Both the position numbers and the translations under genes were made by a program. Source: Collinsella sp. (GTDB lineage: Bacteria; Actinomycetota; Coriobacteriia; Coriobacteriales; Coriobacteriaceae). From it: 64,000 nt of DNA. Within the stretch, counting starts at the first letter, position 1, and each line of letters opens with the position of its first letter. The notes beneath the pieces are model-generated. The model searched no databases. It was given only the letters and a program-made list of their open reading frames with translations, and was not told where the DNA came from. The stretch covers positions 78,392-142,391 of the forward strand of contig DXMW01000024.1 of NCBI GenBank assembly GCA_019414045.1, given 5' to 3'. Shown in pieces: positions 28,374-36,419 of the stretch.

Positions 28374-29458
28374 ACTTTATCGAAACATCGCTTTTCTACT
28401 TTCTTGTCGTTTTGCTTTCAGCGGCGCTTGCGCGCATGTCGGAAAACGGCAAAAGTAAGGCTGGGCTGGTCGCTGCCGTGGTTCTTCTTACCGCCGTCGG
28501 GGGCTTGAGGTCGTATGCGGTTGGGCAGGATACCCTGGGTTATAAAGAGGGAATCGAGTACTTCTACGCGTATGGGACCACGATGTGGAACCATACGTTC
28601 AGCGTTCCGTACGGTGTCTTCACAAGTGCGGTGCTCCATATCTGTAACAATTACTCGTTCTTGCTCGTCGTCGAGTCGCTGATCACCAACGCCTTTTTTG
28701 CTTTCAGGCTTTGGGATTTTAGACGAACGGCATCGCTCTCGTTTGCGATGTTCGTCTATACGGCAACGGTGTTCCCGCTGTCTATGTGTCTGACGTGCCA
28801 GATGATTGCAGTCTCGCTGGTTTTCTACGCAACCAGGTTTTTAGAACAGAATAAGCCGTTGCTTTTTTGCGCTTGGTGGGCTGTTGGCGCTCTTTTGCAC
28901 GCGTCCGCCCTGATAGGGGTCCTATTCCTCATCTACTACCTATTTTCCAACAAAAGCAAGAGCCGATCGCAGTTCGCCGCGAAGATGCTTGCATCGGTTG
29001 CCCTGCTGTTCCTGGCAGCTTATGCGGGCTCTAAGCTCGTCGACCGGTATGCGCGTTACTCCGTGAACGAATCGAGCATCGGGTTGATGGTTTTTGCGCA
29101 GGCGACCGTCCTCGCGATCGCATATTTCGTCAGCCGCGAAACTGCGAATGTTGCCCCGGTTGAGAGCGACGGAACGTCGCGGCTCAAAGCCAACCGGATG
29201 CCGCTCGTGTTTTACGCTTTAGGCATTTTGGCTTCGGCGTCCTCTTATGTGATTGCCAACGCCGGCCGCATAGCCTATTACTTCACCGTATTAGGCCCCG
29301 TGATTTTCGGAGGCTTCGTGAAGGACGCTCGGAAAATAAAAGCCCGTTTTTGTCTTGGCTGTTTTCTAGTTGTCTGGTTCCTTTTCTACGCCTTTTATGC
29401 CTATCTGCTTCATACCGGGCTTGGTATCGAGTCTTATTCGTTCGTCTGGATGGGGTAA
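28370..29458 (+). CDS. EpsG-type polysaccharide polymerase
   Basis: 362 residues with about ten hydrophobic helices. GGLRSYAVGQDTLGYKEGI near residue 43 is the conserved first-loop motif of EpsG family polymerases, and the protein ends in the usual aromatic tail (IESYSFVWMG). It would join flipped repeat units on the outer face of the membrane, like Wzy. The gene overlaps the preceding glycosyltransferase by four bases. Confidence 0.82.
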   Translation: MNFIETSLFYFLVVLLSAALARMSENGKSKAGLVAAVVLLTAVGGLRSYAVGQDTLGYKEGIEYFYAYGTTMWNHTFSVPYGVFTSAVLHICNNYSFLLVVESLITNAFFAFRLWDFRRTASLSFAMFVYTATVFPLSMCLTCQMIAVSLVFYATRFLEQNKPLLFCAWWAVGALLHASALIGVLFLIYYLFSNKSKSRSQFAAKMLASVALLFLAAYAGSKLVDRYARYSVNESSIGLMVFAQATVLAIAYFVSRETANVAPVESDGTSRLKANRMPLVFYALGILASASSYVIANAGRIAYYFTVLGPVIFGGFVKDARKIKARFCLGCFLVVWFLFYAFYAYLLHTGLGIESYSFVWMG

Positions 29459-29463
29459 ATAGT

Positions 29464-29482
29464 GCCCGAAACCGTTTCGGGC
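29464..29482 (+). terminator. Short hairpin after the polymerase gene
   Basis: GCCCGAAA-CCG-TTTCGGGC, a perfect 8-bp stem with no T run, two bases after the stop. It may be a weak or factor-modulated terminator that an antiterminator could overcome. Confidence 0.4.
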
Positions 29483-29601
29483 ATATACGAGCAAAGTCTA
29501 CGTTGGTGGTTTGCATACGCCCAGGGCTTGTTCCATGTGTAGCGCAGAGAATTAAAAAGTAAAACGCTTTGTTTAAGCTCGGACTTAAGGAAATTGTATA
29601 T

Positions 29602-30549
29602 ATGGAAAGCAAAATTAAAAAATACCTAAGTGACCCGTGGATGGCCTACTGTGCCTTTACGTCGAAGGGTCTAACGAAATGGGTTTCCGACAGGACGCAC
29701 CTTCGATTGATGCATCGCGCCAAGTTGGGCATGTGGCCTAGCATAGACTCGCCGGTGACCTTCACTGAGAAGATGCAGTGGCTGAAGCTTAACGATCACA
29801 ACCCTGCGTACACGACCATGGTCGACAAGTACCGCGCTAAGGACCTCATTGCCTCGCGTGTGGGCTCCGAGCACGTGGTCAAGACGTTGGGCGCCTGGAA
29901 TTCCGCTGATGACATCGATGTGAGTGGGCTACCGGAGAAGTTCGTACTCAAAACGAATCACGACTGCGGCGGCGTGCTCATCTGCACTGACAAGGGACAC
30001 TTCGATCTCAACAGTGCCAAGGACTTTTTTCGGGGTCATTTGAAGCAGAATTATTTTTACGGGTGCAGGGAATGGCCTTACAAGAACGTGAAGCCCGTCG
30101 TGTTCGCCGAGGAGTTCTTGGAGAGCGAGGGCGATAATGCCCGTGATGAAGACGATAACTGGGAAGGCATCGACGAGTTCGACTTCTTCTGCTTTGACGG
30201 GGAACCCCGGCTGATTTCTTATTGCCACGGGGACAAGAACGATTCTGAGAAGAGGTACAACGATTTCTACGACACTGAGTGGAATCTGCTGCCTTTGGCG
30301 ATGGGATACGCGAGTTCCGAAGAGACGATCCCTGCCCCGGAGCAGCTCAGCGAGATGCTCGAGCTATCAAGGAAACTGAGTGACGGTGTACCTTTCTTGA
30401 GGGTCGACCTCTTCATCTGCAAGGGGCGCGTTCTCGTCGGCGAGCTGACTTTCTACCCGTGGGGCGGGTTTACGCCTTTCAGCCCCGCTGAGGCGGAGAG
30501 GACGTTGGGGCAAATGGTTTCTTTGCCCCAACGTGAAAACGAGGAATGA
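29602..30549 (+). CDS. TupA-like ATP-grasp protein
   Basis: About 315 residues from ATG 29602 (AAGGAA upstream). It matches the TupA-like ATP-grasp family found in polysaccharide clusters: TFTEKMQWLKLNDHNP near residue 55, MVDKYRAKDLIASRVG near 72, FVLKTNHDCGGV near 112 and a C-terminal DLFICKGRVLVGELTFYPWGG with the metal-binding Glu. The family is thought to attach amino acids or similar groups to polysaccharide; the product here is unknown. A 143-base spacer precedes it. Confidence 0.78.
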   Translation: MESKIKKYLSDPWMAYCAFTSKGLTKWVSDRTHLRLMHRAKLGMWPSIDSPVTFTEKMQWLKLNDHNPAYTTMVDKYRAKDLIASRVGSEHVVKTLGAWNSADDIDVSGLPEKFVLKTNHDCGGVLICTDKGHFDLNSAKDFFRGHLKQNYFYGCREWPYKNVKPVVFAEEFLESEGDNARDEDDNWEGIDEFDFFCFDGEPRLISYCHGDKNDSEKRYNDFYDTEWNLLPLAMGYASSEETIPAPEQLSEMLELSRKLSDGVPFLRVDLFICKGRVLVGELTFYPWGGFTPFSPAEAERTLGQMVSLPQRENEE

Positions 30550-30633
30550 TGGCAAACGAAAGCTGCATTCAGTGCGTGCGCATGGATAATCAGCCAGTAA
30601 GCGCGCTCCGGCGTTTCTTCATGGAGGTTTAGT

Positions 30634-32100
30634 ATGTCCGACACAAAAGACCTCCGGGCGAGGTCGGCAAGCGCGGCAAAGTGGTCTCTGGCAACCGAGA
30701 TTATCGCCAAAATCATCTCGCCTATCTCGCAGCTCGTCTTAGCGAGGCTGCTGGCGCCAGAGGCGTTTGGCATGGTGGCGACCGTCACCATGGTAGTGAG
30801 CTTTGCCGACATGTTCGCGGACGCCGGGTTCCAGAAGTACCTGGTGCAACACAGCTTCCGAGACAAAAAAGACCTGCATGCCAACGCTAACGTGGCCTTT
30901 TGGACGAACTTCGGCATATCGGTGGTCCTGTGGTGTCTCATTGCCATATTCAACGATCCGGTGGCCACCTTCGTGGGCAATCCGTCGCTGGGCTTTCCCT
31001 TGGCCGTGGCCTGCCTCTCTCTCCCGTTGACGTCGTTTTCGAGCATTCAGATGGCGTTGTTCCACCGTAATCTCGATTTCAAGTCGCTTATGCCGGTGAG
31101 ACTGACGTCGACCTTACTTAACTTCGGCTCGACGCTTGTACTGGCGTTTATGGGATTTGGTTACTGGTCACTTATCGTTGGCACTTTGGCGGCGAATATT
31201 GTAAATGCAGTGGGGCTGACTCTGCTGTCTGAGTGGAAGCCGCGTTTTTTCTACTCCTTCAACATGCTGAAGGCTATGTTCTCATTCAGCGGATGGACGC
31301 TTTTGGAGTCGTTCACCATATGGCTTTCCTCTTGGGCGGGCACCTTTATCGTGGGGCATTTCCTGGGTGCGGCTGAGTTGGGATATTACAAGACGCCAGT
31401 CACCTTTGTGAGCGGGTGCTTCGGGATTATCACGAACGCTACGACGCCCATCTTGTTCTCGTCACTTTCGCGCCTTCAGTTTGATCGGGAAGAATACGTT
31501 GCTTATCTGCGACGCTTCCAGTTCATGGTGGCATTGTTCCTGTTGCCGTTGTCTGCGGGTATCTTCGTATTCCGCGAGCCTTTGGTGGCCCTGTTGCTCG
31601 GCGATCAGTGGGGCGAGGCGACGCTCATGTTCGGGTTGTATGGGCTGGTGCAGGGGCCGATGGTGCTGCTCTCATACTACAGCAGCGAGATGTATCGCTC
31701 TCTTGGTAAACCGCGCGTGTCTACGCTTGTGCAGGTGATGTACCTCGTGTTGATGACGCCGCTTATGACCGTGGCGGCTATGCAAGGGTTCGATGCCGTC
31801 GTGTGGGCTGATGCGGGATTGAGAATCCTTTTGATTGCTATCAACCAAGTGGTCACATATTTCGTGGTTGGCCTTTCGTTTGGGCGCACTATGTTGTCGC
31901 TCAAGGAGCCCATTTTCTGCACATCGATGATGTGCGCATTTGCATGGGTGACGTATGGACTCGCATCTAGCAACTGGCTTGGCGTCGGGTTGGACATTGT
32001 AGGGTGCGTCGTTGTCTATTTCGCGATTTGCTTTGCTTTGCCCAAGAGTAGGAGGGTGCTGCTGAAGCTGGTCAAGGGCGGCGGCTTTAAAACGTTTTGA
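30634..32100 (+). CDS. Wzx-type polysaccharide flippase
   Basis: 488 residues with about 12-14 membrane helices, of the polysaccharide transporter family in the MOP superfamily. The start region (SASAAKWSLATEIIAKIISP) and QLVLARLLAPEAFGMVATV match the family's first two helices; FGYWSLIVGTLAAN and the amphipathic spacing are typical. It would flip undecaprenyl-linked repeat units across the membrane for the EpsG-type polymerase. GGAGG, six bases before ATG, supports the start. Confidence 0.85.
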   Translation: MSDTKDLRARSASAAKWSLATEIIAKIISPISQLVLARLLAPEAFGMVATVTMVVSFADMFADAGFQKYLVQHSFRDKKDLHANANVAFWTNFGISVVLWCLIAIFNDPVATFVGNPSLGFPLAVACLSLPLTSFSSIQMALFHRNLDFKSLMPVRLTSTLLNFGSTLVLAFMGFGYWSLIVGTLAANIVNAVGLTLLSEWKPRFFYSFNMLKAMFSFSGWTLLESFTIWLSSWAGTFIVGHFLGAAELGYYKTPVTFVSGCFGIITNATTPILFSSLSRLQFDREEYVAYLRRFQFMVALFLLPLSAGIFVFREPLVALLLGDQWGEATLMFGLYGLVQGPMVLLSYYSSEMYRSLGKPRVSTLVQVMYLVLMTPLMTVAAMQGFDAVVWADAGLRILLIAINQVVTYFVVGLSFGRTMLSLKEPIFCTSMMCAFAWVTYGLASSNWLGVGLDIVGCVVVYFAICFALPKSRRVLLKLVKGGGFKTF

Positions 32101-32166
32101 GGTCTGTAATTAACTTGTTGGGAGTTCCATCTCAGGACTTCCTTAAAACGAAAGAGTGGGGTATAT

Positions 32167-33207
32167 ATGCAGGATAGAAAAGTCCTCGTCACTGGCGCCG
32201 CCGGCTTCATCGGGGCGTTTCTGGTGAAGCGGCTGCTCGAAACCACCGACGACGCGATCATCGGTCTGGACAACGTGAACAGCTACTACGACCCTGGCAT
32301 CAAGGAGGCTCGCCTGCGAATGCTGGCGGAGGTGGACAAGGCGGGGCGTTTCGCCTTCGTGCGCGGCGACCTGTGCGATGCCGCGTTGATAGAGCGCCTG
32401 TTCGCTGAGAACGGCTTCGACGTTGTGGTGAACTTGGCCGCCCAGGCCGGTGTGCGATACTCCATCGAGAACCCCAAGGCCTACATAGACAGCAACCTGG
32501 TAGGGTTCTTCAATATATTGGAGGCTTGCAGGCGCCACCCGGTGAAGCATCTTGTCTACGCGAGCTCTTCCTCCGTCTACGGCGGCAACGAGAAAGTGCC
32601 TTTCTCGGAGGACGACCGTGTAGACTCTCCGGTGAGCCTGTACGCCGCCACAAAGAAGTCCAACGAGCTAATGGCCGCGGCCTACTCCAAGCTTTACTCC
32701 ATCCCAGCCACGGGCCTGCGCTTCTTTACGGTGTATGGGCCCATGGGAAGGCCCGACATGGCATACTTCGGCTTCACCGAGAAGTTGCGTCGTGGCGATA
32801 CGATTAAGATTTTCAACATGGGCGATTGTAAGCGCGACTTTACGTACGTGGACGATATTGTGGAGGGCGTGCGCAGGGTCATGGACGGCGCTCCTGAGGT
32901 CAAGATCGGTGTTGATGGTTTGCCAATGGCCGCTCATCGCGTGTATAACATCGGCAATTCGAATCCCGAGAACTTGCTGATCTTCGTTGATACGCTGCAG
33001 CGTGTGCTGGTTGAGGAGGGCGTGCTCCCCGCCGATTACGATTTCGAGGCGCATAAGCAGCTCGTTCCTATGCAGCCTGGTGACGTGCCTGTAACCTATG
33101 CGGATACTGGCGCCTTGGAGCGCGATTTTGGTTACAAACCCGCAACGCCGCTCGAGGACGGTCTTCGTGAATTCGCGAAGTGGTATCGCGAGTTCTACGG
33201 GAATTAG
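32167..33207 (+). CDS. UDP-glucuronate 4-epimerase
   Basis: 346 residues. Extended short-chain dehydrogenase with GAAGFIG near residue 10, the catalytic YAATK (Tyr-x3-Lys) in SLYAATKKSNELMAAAYSK, and the signature NLAAQAGVRYSIENP followed by YIDSNLVGFFNILEACR. FFTVYGPMGRPDMAYF is characteristic of epimerases that make UDP-galacturonate from UDP-glucuronate. With ugd it yields two uronic acid donors. The substrate assignment is by motif resemblance. Confidence 0.85.
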   Translation: MQDRKVLVTGAAGFIGAFLVKRLLETTDDAIIGLDNVNSYYDPGIKEARLRMLAEVDKAGRFAFVRGDLCDAALIERLFAENGFDVVVNLAAQAGVRYSIENPKAYIDSNLVGFFNILEACRRHPVKHLVYASSSSVYGGNEKVPFSEDDRVDSPVSLYAATKKSNELMAAAYSKLYSIPATGLRFFTVYGPMGRPDMAYFGFTEKLRRGDTIKIFNMGDCKRDFTYVDDIVEGVRRVMDGAPEVKIGVDGLPMAAHRVYNIGNSNPENLLIFVDTLQRVLVEEGVLPADYDFEAHKQLVPMQPGDVPVTYADTGALERDFGYKPATPLEDGLREFAKWYREFYGN

Positions 33208-33220
33208 CTGGGTGATAGCA

Positions 33221-33730
33221 ATGTCGAATGTATACAGCAGTGACCGTATTCGCTTTGGGGGGGGGTCTATTCTCTCAAACCATGCTTTGAGGTTTGTTTG
33301 GCTACTTCGAAAGTGCCAGAATTCGCACAATCCTTTATGGCATCTTTTTCGAAAGAGGATGGCTTGCAAATATGGTCTCGAGATCGCGCCTGCCACCTCG
33401 ATTGGCGAAGGCTTGTATCTGGGTCACGCTTTTGGCATTACGGTAAACCCGAATGCCGTTATCGGTCGCAACTGCAATATGCACAAAGGTGTGACAATTG
33501 GTCGGGAAAACCGCGGCAAACGAAAAGGTGCGCCTGTTCTTGGCGATTGCGTTTGGCTTGGTGTCAACTCAACTATTGTTGGTGGCGTTCGTTTAGGCAA
33601 CGACGTTCTCGTTGCACCGAACACTTATGTTAACTGCGACGTACCAAGCCATTCGATTGTGATTGGGCACCCATGCAAAATCATTTCTCGAGATGGGGCA
33701 ACAGACGAATATATAAACAACAGGGTCTGA
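33221..33730 (+). CDS. Hexapeptide-repeat acetyltransferase (serine acetyltransferase-like)
   Basis: 169 residues. The C-terminal ~110 residues are a left-handed beta-helix: ATSIGEGLYLGH, PNAVIGRNCNMHKGVTIG, and VWLGVNSTIVGGVRLGNDV, closely like CysE-type polysaccharide O-acetyltransferases; His in NMHKG is the likely catalytic base. It probably O-acetylates the repeat unit. Codons 13-15 are a run of nine G (Gly-Gly-Gly), so slippage would frameshift the gene near its start. It starts 14 bases after the epimerase stop and is the last polysaccharide gene. Confidence 0.78.
   Translation: MSNVYSSDRIRFGGGSILSNHALRFVWLLRKCQNSHNPLWHLFRKRMACKYGLEIAPATSIGEGLYLGHAFGITVNPNAVIGRNCNMHKGVTIGRENRGKRKGAPVLGDCVWLGVNSTIVGGVRLGNDVLVAPNTYVNCDVPSHSIVIGHPCKIISRDGATDEYINNRV
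33257..33265 (+). repeat. Run of 9 G inside the acetyltransferase gene
   Basis: TTT-GGGGGGGGG-TCT encodes Phe-Gly-Gly-Gly-Ser in the present length; one G more or fewer would truncate the protein. It is a classic slipped-strand phase-variation structure. Confidence 0.7.
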
Positions 33731-33768
33731 ATAATAAAATCGGTTTTACATGTCTTATCCAGGATAGA

Positions 33769-33778
33769 GGGGGGGGGG
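33769..33778 (+). repeat. Run of 10 G downstream of the polysaccharide operon
   Basis: The longest G run in the window, 39 bases after the acetyltransferase stop. It lies in a 330-base spacer (33731-34058) where I see no gene, only this tract and a candidate promoter. Confidence 0.6.
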
Positions 33779-34001
33779 ATCGTCTTCGCTAATTACAGCG
33801 AGTTAGCGACTCAGTGAGCTTTGGCGCGCTCTGATGCGAGCGGAAGGTGAAGCAAACTGGAACGGGTAGTAGATTCCCAGAAGCTATATGCAACGTGAGT
33901 GTCAAAGATAGCGCGTCTTAACGCATAACCCTGCATTCCTCCTTTCACCGACTGGCAAAACGATTTACACCTAATTGTCGACATTACCCACGCGATTTAT
34001 C

Positions 34002-34029
34002 TTTGCCCCCGCATCGATCTCGCTAAACT
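34002..34029 (+). promoter_or_regulatory. Candidate promoter for the surface protein gene
   Basis: TTTGCC at 34002-34007, 16-base spacer, TAAACT at 34024-34029. Moderate match to sigma-70 boxes. Confidence 0.35.
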
Positions 34030-34097
34030 AATAACTGCTGCTACCAGGGCATTTTCTGGTGCACATTCTATTGGCTCCTGCGAAGATCGGAGCGGGT

Positions 34098-35234
34098 ATG
34101 TTTGCTGCCAAGTCCCACACCAGCCGTCATCACATCGCGATCGCTGCCATGGCCTGCCTATGCGTTTTGCTGGGCGGGCCTTCTTATGCCGCGGGCGCGG
34201 AGAGCCTCATCATCGCGGGCGCGACGTACTGCGAGCCGGGCGCGTCGGGCCCCGGCTGGGCCTGGACCGATGCCGACCACCTGGAGCTTGACGGCTACGC
34301 GGGTGGGGCCATCGGCGCCGAGGGCGACCTGGTGCTGACGCTTGCCGGGCAAAACTCCGTGACGGAGTCGCATGCGCCCGATGCGGACATCACGCTGTGC
34401 GGTATGGAGGTGTGGGGCAACCTGACGCTTCGCGGCACCGGGACCCTGACGGCGACGGGCTCGCAGTGCGGGATCCACGTTTCGCAGGCGCTCGTGGTGG
34501 ACGGCTGCACCGTCGATGTCCGGGCGGACGGGGCCGATATTACGGACGAGGCGTTCGCCGGCGTGATCGCAGGCGACATGGCCGTGCGCGGCGGCGGGCG
34601 CATCGTTGCCGCGGGCGCCGGGTCCGGAGCGGGCGTGCGCGCCTACGGCGTGTATCTGCAGGATGCGGGCCTTGGCGCTGGCGCGGCCGGCTGTCGGCTT
34701 TCCGTCGATGCCTCGTGGCTCGATGCGACCGGTGCCGACGGCGGTGTTGCGTGCACGGGCGGGTCGCTTGTGTCTGCGCGGTTCGTGGCGCCTGCGGGAG
34801 GGGCCTTCGGTGCCGGCGGCGTGGCGAATGCTTCCGGCGACATGGCGCCGCATGTGGTGATCGAGCCCCAGGGCGCCACGGCGCCGCCGGGGGAGACCGA
34901 CGGGCGCGAGGTGCCCGGCGGCGCGGGCGAGCCGGCCGGCGGTGCCGGTCCTGCCGTTGAGCGGCCCGGTGCCGGGTCCGCGACGGATCCCGTCCTAAAG
35001 CCCGCGGCTGCGACGCCCAAGACAATCACGACAACCAAAACGACCGTGACCAAGACCATGGCGTCCACGCCATCCAAGGCCAAGACTGCTGGCGTCTCCA
35101 CCGTCACGCTCCCCAAGACCGCCGACGGCAACTGGATCGCCGCCTCCCTGGCGCTATTCCTGCTGGGAACAGCGCTTGTGTTTGTTAACGTCGTGATTGC
35201 GGTTCTAGGTAGGCCAAAGCGTAACGGCGATTGA
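34098..35234 (+). CDS. Secreted surface protein with LPKTA sorting-like tail
   Basis: About 378 residues from ATG 34098 (CGGAG upstream). Signal peptide at ~1-35 (MACLCVLLGGPSYAAGA gives the core and cleavage region). A middle ~215 residues look like a right-handed beta-helix or carbohydrate-binding-type repeat (LTLRGTGTLTATGSQCGIHV, VDGCTVDVRADG). Then a Pro/Gly/Thr-rich spacer and a C-terminus of LPKTADGNW, hydrophobic helix and basic tail, the layout of sortase substrates, but with A in place of the usual G. Function unknown. A decayed paralogue lies at 42382-43121. Confidence 0.7.
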   Translation: MFAAKSHTSRHHIAIAAMACLCVLLGGPSYAAGAESLIIAGATYCEPGASGPGWAWTDADHLELDGYAGGAIGAEGDLVLTLAGQNSVTESHAPDADITLCGMEVWGNLTLRGTGTLTATGSQCGIHVSQALVVDGCTVDVRADGADITDEAFAGVIAGDMAVRGGGRIVAAGAGSGAGVRAYGVYLQDAGLGAGAAGCRLSVDASWLDATGADGGVACTGGSLVSARFVAPAGGAFGAGGVANASGDMAPHVVIEPQGATAPPGETDGREVPGGAGEPAGGAGPAVERPGAGSATDPVLKPAAATPKTITTTKTTVTKTMASTPSKAKTAGVSTVTLPKTADGNWIAASLALFLLGTALVFVNVVIAVLGRPKRNGD

Positions 35235-35366
35235 CCGAAGTGCCATACACTTTCTAGGTAGGGGCAATTGCAACGTGTATGACGCATAGCAGGGGCGCGC
35301 CGGCTATTCAAAGAAGCTCGGAAGCCTCTATGCGTCTGTGCAAAAGCGCGTGAACGAGCTCATCTC

Positions 35367-35489
35367 TTGAGCCCCCAAGAAATTCGCGAGCGCATCAACT
35401 CGGGCGTGGTCACTCTGCTGGCCGCGCCCCTCTGCATCGCGCTGCTGCTGGTTTTACCATTTCTGATTTGGGATAGGCACCTTCGCTAG
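35367..35489 (+). CDS. Possible 40-residue membrane peptide or gene remnant
   Basis: TTG at 35367 opens a 40-codon frame with one hydrophobic helix (VVTLLAAPLCIALLLVLPFL) and a short basic end. It overlaps by three bases the stop of an upstream frame remnant (…GSLYASVQKRVNELIS, 35290-35370), and runs into the end of the converging truncated gene. It is probably debris of a decayed gene; the start codon and expression are doubtful. Confidence 0.25.
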   Translation: MSPQEIRERINSGVVTLLAAPLCIALLLVLPFLIWDRHLR

Positions 35490-36128
35490 CTCCATGCAAG
35501 TGAATTGTGGTCCCACGTGGATTCTTTGGGCCCGATCGCGAGCGCGGGCCCGAAGGCTGTAGTAGCTGGCCCATGCCTGGCGCGACGGGTCGCAGACGCT
35601 TTCCTGGCTGCCGCCGTCCCAATAGGTGGGCACGTCCATGCGCGCCTTGGCCTGGGACGAGCCGTTGGTCTGGGTTACGTGGAAGGTCGTCGCGGTGCCC
35701 GCGGGGGCGTCGTTCCACGAGACGGTGAAGGTGACGCCGTTTTGGCTTGCGGTGGCGGAGTGGGCGTAGGTGGTTTGTGACGTGGTGGGGATCGCCTCGG
35801 GCGTGCCGTTGGTTTGGGCACGGAGGGATGGGGCGGGGGCGCCGGTTGCGGCGGTGGTGTCGTCATTGGTGCCGTTGGCGCTTTCCGTGTTGACTGCGCT
35901 GGTGCCGGTGGATGTTGCGGTGCTGTCCTCTACGGTATCTGCTGTCGCATTTGTGCTGGCGCCGTCTTCAGCCTTGCCTATGTCGCTGTTCGTGGCGTCG
36001 GCTTGCGCCTGCTGCTCGGCTGTTGCTGGAGGCTGGATGGCTTCCGCAATGGCCGCCATGGGCATCGTCGCGCCGACCATGGACGCGCACGCGATCGCGC
36101 AGAGCAGGTAGTAAAGGGGTCGTTTCAT
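35454..36128 (-). pseudogene. Truncated secreted surface protein
   Basis: 224 residues from ATG 36128 (GAGAGG, seven bases upstream). A signal peptide is clear (MKRPLYYLLCAIACASMVGA, cleavage after AIAEA). A Ser/Thr/Asn-rich low-complexity stretch follows, then an Ig-like segment (VTFTVSWNDAPAGTATTFHV, ARMDVPTYWDGGSQESVC). After ...AWASYYSL the sequence becomes Arg-rich and non-globular and ends without an anchor, which suggests a frameshift or deletion in a larger cell-surface protein. I call it a truncated gene rather than a functional one, with moderate confidence. Confidence 0.5.
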
Positions 36129-36354
36129 AGCGGAGCCTCTCGGTGAGCAGCCAATAGGGTCCGAAGGCAGCTCCAGGCCAGCACTCCGCACATATTTTGT
36201 TGGGGTTTATTTTACGGGAACCCCAGTCAACATCAGGGAACTTTCTGGGGAATGTTGGGGGAGGGAGCCTTAGGAGACGGTTTGGTGCATGCAAACAACC
36301 TTCTTAGGACTACGCTTATGATTTACAAGCCTCTCGAAGTGGCTGTGCCTCAAG

Positions 36355-36382
36355 TTCAGTACAACACGAGGCGTGTTAGATT
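36355..36382 (+). promoter_or_regulatory. Promoter with palindrome upstream of the Gabija-like operon
   Basis: TTCAGT at 36355-36360, 16-base spacer, TAGATT at 36377-36382. A perfect palindrome AACACG-AGG-CGTGTT occupies the spacer (36363-36377), a good place for a repressor. Confidence 0.4.
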
Positions 36383-36419
36383 GTTGGAAGCCATAAAACC
36401 ATAAAGGTCGGGAGGACGC

